This document shows positions 37,108 through 45,021 of a DNA stretch of 55,379 nucleotides, in pieces (within the stretch, counting starts at the first letter, position 1; every line of letters begins with the position of its first letter). Source of the stretch: Paludibacteraceae bacterium. GTDB taxonomy: Bacteria; Bacteroidota; Bacteroidia; Bacteroidales; Paludibacteraceae. A program made the translations under genes and the position numbers. The stretch is from NCBI GenBank assembly GCA_017961765.1, contig JAGCWQ010000061.1, forward strand, positions 1 through 55,379, in the 5' to 3' direction. A model generated the notes under the pieces. It saw only the letters and a program-made list of their open reading frames with translations, was not told the DNA's origin and made no database searches.

Positions 37108-37536
37108 ATGAAGAAAATAACAAAAAAACTGATTTTCGCCATTTTATATACAACATCAATCTCCTTCTTCTTCATGACCGAAGTTATGGTTCGAATGTTC
37201 CAACACTTCGTTCCCAACTATGATTATGATTTGCCAATTGAAACATGGATACAATTTTTTATATATTGCCTACTCATATCGTCTGTACTATACATTGTGT
37301 TCTTCAGCGTCAGGAAGAAAAAATCTTCCCTCATCGCTCGAATTACAGCATGGTTGGGCTTGATATTCATCCTGACCCCTTATCCATTCATTTTCAACTA
37401 TGTAAGTGTTTTTGGCGGTTCTTTGGTCTTTCTGTTCACACTCATGCTTTTGGACGGCCTCTACTATCTGTTGGCGAAGAAATTAGTAGATGAAAAGAGG
37501 GAAGTTGGAGAGAGTAACGAAAACCTACAATTGTAA
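37108..37536 (+). CDS. Small four-helix membrane protein, unknown
   Basis: A 142-residue protein with about four hydrophobic segments (LIFAILYTTSISFFFMTEVMV, FFIYCLLISSVLYIVFF, ARITAWLGLIFILTPYPFIF, VFGGSLVFLFTLMLLDGLYYLL) and a charged C-terminal tail. Its partner is the preceding cysteine-rich gene. It is followed by a stem-loop terminator. Family unknown. Confidence 0.65.
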   Translation: MKKITKKLIFAILYTTSISFFFMTEVMVRMFQHFVPNYDYDLPIETWIQFFIYCLLISSVLYIVFFSVRKKKSSLIARITAWLGLIFILTPYPFIFNYVSVFGGSLVFLFTLMLLDGLYYLLAKKLVDEKREVGESNENLQL

Positions 37537-37565
37537 GATTCCTAGACGCTGCATAACAAAATATA

Positions 37566-37606
37566 TAAGCGGCTAAGGTCTTTCACAAGAGCTTGCCGCT
37601 TATCTC
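37566..37606 (+). terminator. Stem-loop terminator after the membrane protein pair
   Basis: A perfect 8-bp stem (TAAGCGGC/GCCGCTTA) with a 21-base loop, about 30 bases past the stop; the U-tract is weak (TCTCATTC). In the rest of the 37537-38038 gap I see only a promoter box. Confidence 0.6.
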
Positions 37607-37949
37607 ATTCACTTGTCCTTATGTGTTAAACATCCATGGTGAAGGATATATACTAATTATGGCTTACGTTTATTTTGGAACTTCACTCATGAACGTATTC
37701 TACTATCATCTAAGACATTGCAAATATAAGGGGAATCCCCTTCTGCGGAAATCGCCTATTTTGGGTATTTGAACTCTCTTTCGTAACAACAAATCGGTAT
37801 TAGATTAAGAGTGATTCCCCATTTGGACGAGTCACACCCATCTTGGCTCGAAATCGTAATTCGTAAATAGCCATTACAAATCCCCACAGTGTTCCAATGT
37901 TTTCATCCACCTATTTGCGAATTGATTATTTTTTCTGTAACTTGGCATC

Positions 37950-37957
37950 TATATTTG
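37950..37957 (+). promoter_or_regulatory. Likely promoter -7 box of the 38039 gene
   Basis: TATATTTG, a full match, 82 bases before the ATG at 38039. A -33 TTTG is not found at the normal distance. Confidence 0.45.
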
Positions 37958-38038
37958 TAGATGAATCCCAACAGATTAAGGAGCAATCCTACCTGATTAC
38001 GGGTAAAATAACAATATAAACCTTAAAAAAAATTCAAA

Positions 38039-38464
38039 ATGAGTGGTCTAATAGATGTATTAGGTTCTGTACTTGCCAACAGTGGCAGAAGTACAACTTC
38101 CGCACCTAGCAACGGGGGCGGACTTGGCGGAATTGATATCATGAGCGTTATCCAAGCATTCAACAAAAGCAGAGGTGGAAGTGCCAACAGCGGCATGAAC
38201 ATGAATGCAAACAACGGCGGCATCGACATCGGCTCTGTCCTAAGCCAATTGGGAGGAAACAATAGCGGCAGCTCCGACCTCATCAACATGATCCTAAAAC
38301 AAGTCTTAGGAGGCGCTTTGGGCGGCATGAACTCTAACAGTTCCATCCAGACAGGATCGACAAGTAGCAGCAACGGTCCGTTGGGTAATATGTCCATGAG
38401 CGACATCGCTTCCATGGCAAAAGGAGCAGCAGTGATTTTGAATAGTATTTTGGCAAAGAAATAA
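38039..38464 (+). CDS. Gly/Ser/Asn-rich low-complexity protein, unknown
   Basis: A 141-residue soluble protein without signal peptide, rich in G, S, N. It has repeated short amphipathic units (IDIMSVIQAFNK, IDIGSVLSQLGG, DLINMILKQVLGG, MSDIASMAKGA) separated by polar linkers. The repeats hint at a small self-assembling helix-loop unit. It is 9 bases before the TerB-like gene and shares its terminator. Function unknown. Confidence 0.65.
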   Translation: MSGLIDVLGSVLANSGRSTTSAPSNGGGLGGIDIMSVIQAFNKSRGGSANSGMNMNANNGGIDIGSVLSQLGGNNSGSSDLINMILKQVLGGALGGMNSNSSIQTGSTSSSNGPLGNMSMSDIASMAKGAAVILNSILAKK

Positions 38465-38473
38465 TCGAAGACT

Positions 38474-38839
38474 ATGGATCAGAAAGTAAAATTCGCCAAA
38501 TTGGTGGCAAAACTAGGTGTATATTTCGGTGCGGCTGACGGTAACTATGACGACAAAGAACGTGCATTCGTCAACCTCTTCATCGGTTTCTTGAAGACAC
38601 AAAGCGGCATGACGGAAGATGTGGAGAACATTATCCGCGAAACGACCAACGAGAAGTATAAACTCGAGGATTTAGTAGCTGAAACCAACGATGCCTTGAA
38701 ACACCTCACTGCCGAGGAGCGCAAGGGAACCATCGACAGCATCAACAGCTTCATCGAGACCATCATCGGAATCGACGGAAAGAAATGCACAAATGAGGAG
38801 ATAGAATACAACCATTGGAAAGAGGCTGTAAAGGCCTAA
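38474..38839 (+). CDS. TerB-like small alpha-helical protein
   Basis: A 121-residue all-helical protein. The opening VAKLGVYFGAADGNYDDKERAFVNLFIGFL matches the TerB/DjlA N-terminal pattern (an acidic D-x-[DN] turn between helices). TerB-like proteins bind metal and act in stress responses. Co-transcribed with the Gly-rich gene before it and followed by a strong terminator. The precise role is unknown. Confidence 0.7.
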   Translation: MDQKVKFAKLVAKLGVYFGAADGNYDDKERAFVNLFIGFLKTQSGMTEDVENIIRETTNEKYKLEDLVAETNDALKHLTAEERKGTIDSINSFIETIIGIDGKKCTNEEIEYNHWKEAVKA

Positions 38840-38855
38840 TTCCCATGATACCTCC

Positions 38856-38890
38856 AAGGCTCCGACGGCACCAACCTCGGAGCCTTTTTC
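38856..38890 (+). terminator. Strong intrinsic terminator after the TerB-like gene
   Basis: A perfect nine-base stem (AAGGCTCCG/CGGAGCCTT) with a 13-base loop and a run of five T. Confidence 0.88.
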
Positions 38891-38917
38891 AAATGCCCAA
38901 CTAAAGCAAACAATGAT

Positions 38918-39439
38918 ATGAAAATTACAGCATGGAGCCTTAGCCTACTGTTGGCCGGCTCATTCGTCAGTTGCTCCAACGTAAGCAACAATGCAGGTGA
39001 CACCCCAACCAACGATTCGGCAAGCGAAATAGCCCAAAACATCGAAGAAACAGCCGCTCCAGAGAATACGGCTCCCGCCCAAATCACGGTGGAATGGACA
39101 GAAAAGATGAACAATGACGCCATGCACAACCACGATGTCATCCTCAGTGAAAACGAATCGGCTAAATTCTCGTTGAAACCGGATAAAACTGTAACAGACT
39201 TCAAGGTGTTGGCTCTACAATTTGTAGAGGCAGACGAAAACGGCAAGGTGAAATTCAACCAAGAGGAGAGATTCAAGCTGGAGAGTCTATCCAAAGAAGA
39301 TATTGTCAACGTACGCGGCGAAATGTTCGGCACCATTCCTAACATAGGCATCTCCTACAAGGACGGCAACGAGTTGAAGACATTCGCCATCACGGAGAGC
39401 GGGAAAGACGGCTCCTTGGAACTTATGGAGATAGAATAA
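38918..39439 (+). CDS. Small lipoprotein, unknown
   Basis: A 173-residue lipoprotein: hydrophobic signal LSLLLAGSFVSC with lipid Cys at about residue 19, then an acidic, disordered linker rich in N, D, E, and a beta-type domain (VTDFKVLALQFVEADENGKVKF). No family recognised. It follows the terminator by 28 bases and has no close partner. Confidence 0.7.
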   Translation: MKITAWSLSLLLAGSFVSCSNVSNNAGDTPTNDSASEIAQNIEETAAPENTAPAQITVEWTEKMNNDAMHNHDVILSENESAKFSLKPDKTVTDFKVLALQFVEADENGKVKFNQEERFKLESLSKEDIVNVRGEMFGTIPNIGISYKDGNELKTFAITESGKDGSLELMEIE

Positions 39440-39504
39440 TAATTCAAGTTTCGCAAGTGATTTTAAGTTAAGTTGTATATCGCACGTTGTTAGCCCAGAA
39501 TGGG

Positions 39505-39557
39505 CGTCACATCTTAGACAGGGGGTTCAATCCCTGTTTTGTGGACGGTGTGTGACG
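39505..39557. other. Nested inverted repeats with a TPsiC-like inner loop
   Basis: An outer perfect seven-base pair (CGTCACA 39505-39511 with TGTGACG 39551-39557) encloses an inner perfect six-base stem (ACAGGG 39518-39523 with CCCTGT 39532-39537) whose loop reads GGTTCAAT, like a tRNA T loop. No full cloverleaf fits. It overlaps the 3' end of the PAAR-like gene on the minus strand. Confidence 0.35.
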
Positions 39558-39912
39558 GGAACCCTGAAGGGGTGACCCTCCTTTTTGTTTTGTGTACTCT
39601 CCCATGTAACTTTGGTATCGACCAAAGGAGCCACTGCAAAACCGACATACGTCTCTGGCGTAGATACTTTGACACACGTGTTAGGCATCACGCAAGCCCC
39701 CATTGCCGTTTCCCCCCACTGCATACAATAGGTTTGCCATTCAATAAAATACCAGGCACGCCTTCCACCAACACATCCGATGCTTGAGGATATGTGGCAA
39801 CATCCCCCACTGTGGCAATGGGTTTACCGTTCAATTTGGCGGTCAGTGCCGCACACTGCACAATCGATCCCATGCTGGTCGCACCAGTCAGGGTTACCAT
39901 AAATTTGGGCAT
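39527..39912 (-). pseudogene. PAAR-like gene with a frameshift at a G6 run
   Basis: The start (MPKFMVTLTGATSMGSIVQC) and the repeats GKPIATVGD and GILLNGKPIVCSGG match the PAAR spike-tip family. After SGG the frame runs into a stop within about ten residues, but the neighbouring frame carries the natural continuation (ETAMGACVMPNTCVKVSTP) to 39527. One extra G in the six-G run on the minus strand (39717-39712) would join them. The product would be about 128 residues. PAAR proteins sharpen type VI secretion or similar tips; no other T6SS gene is visible. It is seven bases after the lipoprotein gene. It could be a true pseudogene, a phase-variable gene or a sequencing error. Confidence 0.6.
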
Positions 39913-39918
39913 AGCAGA

Positions 39919-41190
39919 TTACATTTTTTTTAATTTCACCTGATATTTCTGAGGCGTGATTCCATATTTCTCTATTCTATATTCATACATCTCTTCTTCA
40001 TCTTTATCAAGGTCGAATCCTGTCACTTTCAATTCATGACCTAATGGATAGGGAGTCTGATAATAGCCTTCCAATCCATCTTCCGTGACGTGATAGCAGA
40101 ACAAGTCTTTGCCCTTATCCTTATATACATAATGCGGGAAATAATTTTGGTCTCCTGGCTCCAAACCAGCGGCATCTTTTTCTCTCTCTATGTGTTTAAT
40201 CCGGAATCGACAGTCATACCAATATGAATCACAATAATGGAGGATGTCCGGTCTATCTCTTTCGTAATCGTAAATGACCGTTCTCCTCTCTTCTGGAACC
40301 TCAAGAAAGTTTACATCTCCGTCTCTTTCCCCAAATTTTCCTGTGTTCCTAAAAAATATTTCATCCTCTCCTCCAAACGGATGCTTTCGCAGATAATAGA
40401 CAGGTTCTTCTCCAATCATTCCCTCATAAAGAAGAGGGGGAAGGTTGGTATGGTATTTATCCAACTCCTCGCCTGTGATAAGCGCCGCACGTCCATAGTC
40501 GTTCAGTAACGGCTCAATATCAGAGATGTTTATTTTCAAATACTTATACTGGTCAAAACGCGAGCTAAGGCTTATTAGAACTCCGATTTCAGTCTGGTTA
40601 AACTCAAAATAAGAAAAATCAGCAAGATGATCTTTGGACACTTCGTAACCCAAGAGTTTGCTTTGAAACAGACGATAGTTTTCTTCACTGAAAAAATCCT
40701 CCAAATGATACAACTCTCCCGTCTTTGGATTAAAATTGTAGTATCTATATCCCGATCTCGTTGTTCCATATTCGATTCTTATCCTGAGATTACGTGAAAA
40801 ACTATTATCATAAAATCTTATCGACGGCATTTCCTCCTCGTATGACCATCTCACAATATGGTCGATACCATCCACACAAGAGCCATCGGATCCATTGAAA
40901 ACCACACCAAAATTTCTCATTTGAAGCATTGTGTTCACCTTTCGCTCCACCTCTTTATCCTCCATCTGTATATATGGAAACACATCATCACGCCCATACT
41001 GAAGACTGACTCTTTCAATTTTAATGATTTTATATCCTTCCAAGGGTTCGAACGGAGTTTCCTTCGTCTCTTCCTCCATTTCATGCGCCACTGCTCCTAG
41101 GATATTTTTCAATCCATTATAGACCTGGGAGCAACTTGAAAAAAAGGGGATAATTGCCATTATTAAAATGATGGTTCTCTTCTTACTCAT
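39919..41190 (-). CDS. Large lipoprotein, unknown family
   Basis: A 423-residue lipoprotein; the signal IILIMAIIPFFSSC gives a lipid Cys near residue 20. The rest is a charged, aromatic-rich globular region without recognisable motifs (for example YRYYNFNPKTGELYHLEDFF). It precedes the PAAR-like gene by seven bases in the same direction. That arrangement could suit an effector, an immunity protein or a surface partner, but nothing in the sequence decides. The REP-like palindrome at 41245 lies upstream. Confidence 0.65.
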   Translation of the reverse strand: MSKKRTIILIMAIIPFFSSCSQVYNGLKNILGAVAHEMEEETKETPFEPLEGYKIIKIERVSLQYGRDDVFPYIQMEDKEVERKVNTMLQMRNFGVVFNGSDGSCVDGIDHIVRWSYEEEMPSIRFYDNSFSRNLRIRIEYGTTRSGYRYYNFNPKTGELYHLEDFFSEENYRLFQSKLLGYEVSKDHLADFSYFEFNQTEIGVLISLSSRFDQYKYLKINISDIEPLLNDYGRAALITGEELDKYHTNLPPLLYEGMIGEEPVYYLRKHPFGGEDEIFFRNTGKFGERDGDVNFLEVPEERRTVIYDYERDRPDILHYCDSYWYDCRFRIKHIEREKDAAGLEPGDQNYFPHYVYKDKGKDLFCYHVTEDGLEGYYQTPYPLGHELKVTGFDLDKDEEEMYEYRIEKYGITPQKYQVKLKKM

Positions 41191-41244
41191 AGTATATTTA
41201 TTATGTTATCATTCTGTATCATTTTCAGGCAACGTCCGCATCGA

Positions 41245-41268
41245 AGAGACGATGTGCACATCGTCTCT
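41245..41268. repeat. Palindromic GAGACG-type interspersed element, copy 2
   Basis: A perfect 24-base palindrome with arms AGAGACGATGTG/CACATCGTCTCT and no spacer, preceded by GCATCGA and followed by ACATTTG. It shares the GAGACG...CGTCTC arms and trailing ATTTG with the element at 6586. It sits in the 41191-41412 gap, which holds nothing else I can name. Confidence 0.6.
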
Positions 41269-41412
41269 ACATTTGCTTCAATGCTACATCAGTTCCAACT
41301 TGTTCGATCTTCCATTTAAGGTTACCTTGGCACCGATCACTTATCAGCCCTATTTTTAGCCGATTTTACCACCTAAAGCCTTAATTGTTGTGCAAGAGGC
41401 ACCTCTCGAAGG

Positions 41413-41877
41413 TCAATCTTCCTTGATGAAAATCTTCATTTGGCAATCAGCCAACAGTTGCTCGCCCACATATACGGTAGCAGAGACCAGGGAAACTCCC
41501 ATAAACTCACTCTCGATCTTGATGGTCGTGCAAAGCTTATCCCCTGCTGAAGGCAAAGCATGTATCTTGAAATTCTTCAATTGACCGATAAAACCGACAG
41601 GAATAGGACGATTCTCCTGCTTACAGACATAGCCCACCCGAGCCGCAGCCGACTGCGCCACATGCTCTATGATGCCAGGTTCACGGAATTTTCCATCCTC
41701 AAAAAAGAGATTATCCTCGCGAATTGTCAAACTCGAATAGGAACAGACATCATCCACGCCATAAAAAGCATCCACCATCACGATAGGCGAACGTTGCGGA
41801 ATGAGTTCCAAAACAGCCTCTCCTGCGACCACAGGCTCCGAAAAGAGACTTGAATGAGATACACTACCTTCTTGCAT
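41413..41877 (-). CDS. Hotdog-fold 3-hydroxyacyl-ACP dehydratase-like protein
   Basis: A 154-residue hotdog protein. LELIPQRSPIVMVDAFYG matches the FabZ/ApeI-type motif but with Gln in the usual His position (IPQRSP), and the helix IEHVAQSAAARVGYV carries the second acid (Glu). It would dehydrate 3-hydroxyacyl-ACP to the enoyl chain in polyene synthesis. It is the last gene of the second pigment operon. The ATG at 41877 is used; an earlier TTG at 41895 overlaps the acyltransferase stop. Confidence 0.78.
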   Translation of the reverse strand: MQEGSVSHSSLFSEPVVAGEAVLELIPQRSPIVMVDAFYGVDDVCSYSSLTIREDNLFFEDGKFREPGIIEHVAQSAAARVGYVCKQENRPIPVGFIGQLKNFKIHALPSAGDKLCTTIKIESEFMGVSLVSATVYVGEQLLADCQMKIFIKED

Positions 41878-41891
41878 AAATAATCGTTTAA

Positions 41892-42782
41892 TCAAGCCAA
41901 TTCAGGCCAGAATGGATAAAAGTTGAACCATTGGTCGGGGTGGCACTTGATGCGCTCCTCCAAAACCTTCACATATTGCGCCAACAAGGCATCCTCCGGC
42001 TTTATCTCCCTCGTCCGTTTCACCGGCTCGGCAATGAAGAAACGGAAACTATACTTGTCTCGCCCCTCCTTCTCCGAGAAATAAAACACGACAGGAACCT
42101 TGAATCGGGAAGCTATCTGGAAAGGTCCCGCTGGAAAAAGTGCCTTTTTACCCATAAAATCGGCCTCCAAGAGATGCTTCTCATTGATGGAACGGTCGCC
42201 CTGGAAACAGACATACTCGCTATTGTCCAACGCCTCCTTGATCTTGAAAACATGCGAAAACTCGTCCTCATTGACCGGAATGACATGGTAGGCCTTGTCG
42301 CCCATCGCCTTTTCCAAAGCCGACTTTATCTTCTGATATTCGGCATCATACATCACCAGATTAAGTTTGGGAGCATAATTGCCGAAGAACTGTCCGCCGA
42401 TTTCCCAATTACCTAAATGGGCACCAATCATCACGACACCCGTCCCTCCATTCAAGATGTTGAGAAAAGCGTCATAATTACAGAAATCATATTCAAAATG
42501 CGAATCCATCCCCGAAACGGCCGCTATCTTATCTATGATGATCTGTCCGAAACGATAGTAGTGCCGAAACACCATCCGGATGGAAGCCAACCTGCCCAAG
42601 CCATGGATACGCCGCCAATAACGCCAACTGGCCTTTGTTGATTTCGGAGCGAAAATGACAAAGTAAGGAACCACGAATGAAGAGAAAAGATAGGCTGCCC
42701 TCCTACCGCCATGCGAAATCAAAGCAATAAAAAAACGATGACCAAAACATCCTCCGCGCGACTTACCCGTCCACTCCGACAT
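41892..42782 (-). CDS. LpxL/HtrB-type acyltransferase
   Basis: A 296-residue acyltransferase. The catalytic motif HLGNWE (with His-x4-Glu spacing) appears in MIGAHLGNWEIGG. The N-terminal hydrophobic region (YLFSSFVVPYFVIFA) anchors it to the inner membrane. Members in aryl polyene clusters are thought to attach the polyene acid to a lipid or alcohol. It lies one base before the ACP gene and 14 bases before the dehydratase. It and the BtrH-like protein are the two candidates for the final ester bond. Confidence 0.87.
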   Translation of the reverse strand: MSEWTGKSRGGCFGHRFFIALISHGGRRAAYLFSSFVVPYFVIFAPKSTKASWRYWRRIHGLGRLASIRMVFRHYYRFGQIIIDKIAAVSGMDSHFEYDFCNYDAFLNILNGGTGVVMIGAHLGNWEIGGQFFGNYAPKLNLVMYDAEYQKIKSALEKAMGDKAYHVIPVNEDEFSHVFKIKEALDNSEYVCFQGDRSINEKHLLEADFMGKKALFPAGPFQIASRFKVPVVFYFSEKEGRDKYSFRFFIAEPVKRTREIKPEDALLAQYVKVLEERIKCHPDQWFNFYPFWPELA

Positions 42783-42783
42783 A

Positions 42784-43029
42784 TTAATTTCCTAATTTAG
42801 AATTCAATAAATCATAAAAATCTTGGAACGTACTGATGCCGACGAAGTCAGAGTTTTTCAAACGGATACCAAAATTCTCTTCTACAAGGACTACCACATC
42901 CACTAGATCCAAACTATCCAAATCAAGTGTCTTCATCAATGGCGCCTCTGGCGAGATAACAGACTCCTCTACCTCGAACTCCTCCGCCAACACGGCATTA
43001 ATCTTCTCGATAACCTCTTCTTTTGTCAT
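42784..43029 (-). CDS. Acyl carrier protein
   Basis: An 81-residue ACP with MKTLDLDSLDLVDVVV; Ser39 is the attachment site. It is unlike the other two ACPs here (LDSLDL instead of LDSIDA), so it probably serves a different chain, likely the aryl polyene. One base separates it from the acyltransferase gene and ten from the ketosynthase. Confidence 0.93.
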   Translation of the reverse strand: MTKEEVIEKINAVLAEEFEVEESVISPEAPLMKTLDLDSLDLVDVVVLVEENFGIRLKNSDFVGISTFQDFYDLLNSKLGN

Positions 43030-43039
43030 AAGTATAGTA

Positions 43040-44263
43040 TTAATTAAAAGTTTTTATAATCAAACTCGAATTCGTTCCTCCAAATCCAAATGAATTGGAA
43101 AGTACCGTATTAATCGGGATTTCCTTCGTTTCCGCCACGATATTTAACTTGGCAGAATAGTCGTCTGGATTATCGAAATTCAGATTCTTTGCCACAAATC
43201 CTCGCCTCATCATCAAGATGGAATAGACCACCTCGCTCGCTCCCGACATCCACAATTCGTGGCCAGTCATGGATTTTGTCGATGAAACCAACGGAGTCTT
43301 CTCGCCCCAAAGGGCAGAGATGGCCTTCGCCTCATTGGTATCCCCCACCGACGTGGAAGTAGCATGGGCGTTGATATAGTCGATGTCTTCCAACCGCAAA
43401 CCTGCCCTTTCTATCGCCATTTGCATAGCCGACTGAGGTCCGTTCACATTCGGAATTGAGATATGGTCAGCACATGAAGAGAAACCATAACCCACCACCT
43501 CTGCCAAGATAGTTGCGCCCCGACGGACCGCCTCGTCATACGACTCCAAAACCAAAGCCGCCGCACCTCCGCTCGGAACCAATCCGTCGCGGTCGCGGTC
43601 AAATGGTCGGGAAGCCTTATGAGGAGCCTCCTCCCGAATTGAAAAAGTGCTGATTCCATCGAAACTTGCGACGGAATACTTATTCACCTCCTGCGCCCCT
43701 CCGCAGAGTATGCAGTCCTGCAATCCACTTTGAATCAACGTGTAGCCGATACCGATGGCATGGGATCCACTCGCACAAGCTCCAGCAATGGAAAAGTTGA
43801 TACCCTTAAGCTTGAAGATCACCGAGAGATTCATGGAAACGGTAGAAGTCATCGACTGGAAAACAGACCCCGAACCGACCAAGAGTGTGGTTCCCTTCTC
43901 CCGAATTCCGTCAATGCCATTGATAATCGGAGCCGCACTGGAGTCGCCTCCCATAATGACACCCACGACATGATCCTTGATGAAATCGGCATCAATACCC
44001 GACATGGCAAAAGCCTCTTGAGCCGCCATGCAAGCATAGTAACCTTGCTCGGGCAACGAATGCCTCTGCCTCCTATCCACAAAACCACGTATATCGGGAA
44101 GCGCCAGAATTCCCGTCAATGAGGAACGGTAGCCCATCGCCTTACGCTCCGGATCCAAACCGATACCCGAACGACCGTGATACAACGAATCGGCCACTTC
44201 CTCCACATTCTTTCCTATGGAAGAGTAAGCACCTATTCCCGTTATGACTACCCTACGCAACAT
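43040..44263 (-). CDS. Beta-ketoacyl-ACP synthase II type (second locus)
   Basis: A 407-residue FabF-type enzyme with Cys163 (AGACASGSHAIG), His300 (INAHATSTS) and His335 (KSMTGHELWMSG), so it is active. It is distinct from the other ketosynthases (ApeO/ApeR-like openings MLRRVVITGIGAYSSIG). Between ketoreductase and ACP, it should extend the aryl-acyl chain. No chain-length factor lies next to it; those at 10686 and 21055 are 21 kb or more away. Confidence 0.92.
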   Translation of the reverse strand: MLRRVVITGIGAYSSIGKNVEEVADSLYHGRSGIGLDPERKAMGYRSSLTGILALPDIRGFVDRRQRHSLPEQGYYACMAAQEAFAMSGIDADFIKDHVVGVIMGGDSSAAPIINGIDGIREKGTTLLVGSGSVFQSMTSTVSMNLSVIFKLKGINFSIAGACASGSHAIGIGYTLIQSGLQDCILCGGAQEVNKYSVASFDGISTFSIREEAPHKASRPFDRDRDGLVPSGGAAALVLESYDEAVRRGATILAEVVGYGFSSCADHISIPNVNGPQSAMQMAIERAGLRLEDIDYINAHATSTSVGDTNEAKAISALWGEKTPLVSSTKSMTGHELWMSGASEVVYSILMMRRGFVAKNLNFDNPDDYSAKLNIVAETKEIPINTVLSNSFGFGGTNSSLIIKTFN

Positions 44264-44269
44264 TTCCTA

Positions 44270-44998
44270 CTATGTATATAAACCTCCGTTTACCGAAATA
44301 ACTTGACCCGTAACGTAGGATGCCTCCTTCGAAGCAAGGAAACCCACAACGGCAGCAACCTCCTCTGGATTGCCGAAACGATGCATCGGTATCTGAACCT
44401 TCAATTGAGCCTCGTCCAAATCCTGCGTCATATCCGTATGGATAAAACCAGGAGCCACGGCGTTCACCGTCACGTTCTTCCTTGCCGTCTCCTGCGCAAG
44501 AGCCTTCGTCGCAGCGATGACCGCACCTTTGGCAGCCGAATAGTTCGTCTGGCCAGGCAAACCCTTCAAACCAGAAAGGGAGACCATGTTGACAACACGC
44601 CCGAACTTCTTCACCAACATATTCTTCAGAACCGCACGGGTCGTGTACATGAATCCGTTGAGACAGGTGCCCAAAACCTTATCCCACTCTTCATCTGTCA
44701 TCCATATCAAAAGATTGTCGCGACGGATGCCCGCATTGTTCACCAAAACCTCGATATAGGTATCCTGATGTTCCTCTTGCCATTTTGCAAGGACAGCCTC
44801 AACCTCTTCCTTTTTGGAGACATCGAAACGGATGATCTCGCCGTCCGAGCCCTTTTCACGAACCAAGGCCAAGGTATTCTTAGCCTCCTCCTCGTTGGAT
44901 TGGTAATTCACCAAAATATAATAACCCATCTCGGCAAGCTTCACAGAGCAAGCACGCCCTATGCCTCTTGAACCACCGGTTACGAGTGCTACTTTCAT
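44270..44998 (-). CDS. 3-oxoacyl-ACP reductase (FabG/ApeQ-type)
   Basis: A 242-residue short-chain dehydrogenase. NADPH-binding TGGSRGIG is at the N-terminus, NNAG at about residue 87, and the catalytic Ser-Tyr-Lys is in SLSGLKGLPGQTNYSAAKG. It reduces the beta-keto group on ACP. Six bases separate it from the ketosynthase and 23 from the ammonia-lyase. As part of an aryl polyene module it is well supported; it is not the only FabG the genome needs. Confidence 0.93.
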   Translation of the reverse strand: MKVALVTGGSRGIGRACSVKLAEMGYYILVNYQSNEEEAKNTLALVREKGSDGEIIRFDVSKKEEVEAVLAKWQEEHQDTYIEVLVNNAGIRRDNLLIWMTDEEWDKVLGTCLNGFMYTTRAVLKNMLVKKFGRVVNMVSLSGLKGLPGQTNYSAAKGAVIAATKALAQETARKNVTVNAVAPGFIHTDMTQDLDEAQLKVQIPMHRFGNPEEVAAVVGFLASKEASYVTGQVISVNGGLYT

Positions 44999-45021
44999 AT
45001 ATTATATTCTAATTTTTTCGA

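Noticed and set aside
39519-39537. tRNA gene suggested by GGTTCAAT loop
   Set aside because: Only one arm is present; no D or anticodon arm and no 70-base cloverleaf can be drawn.
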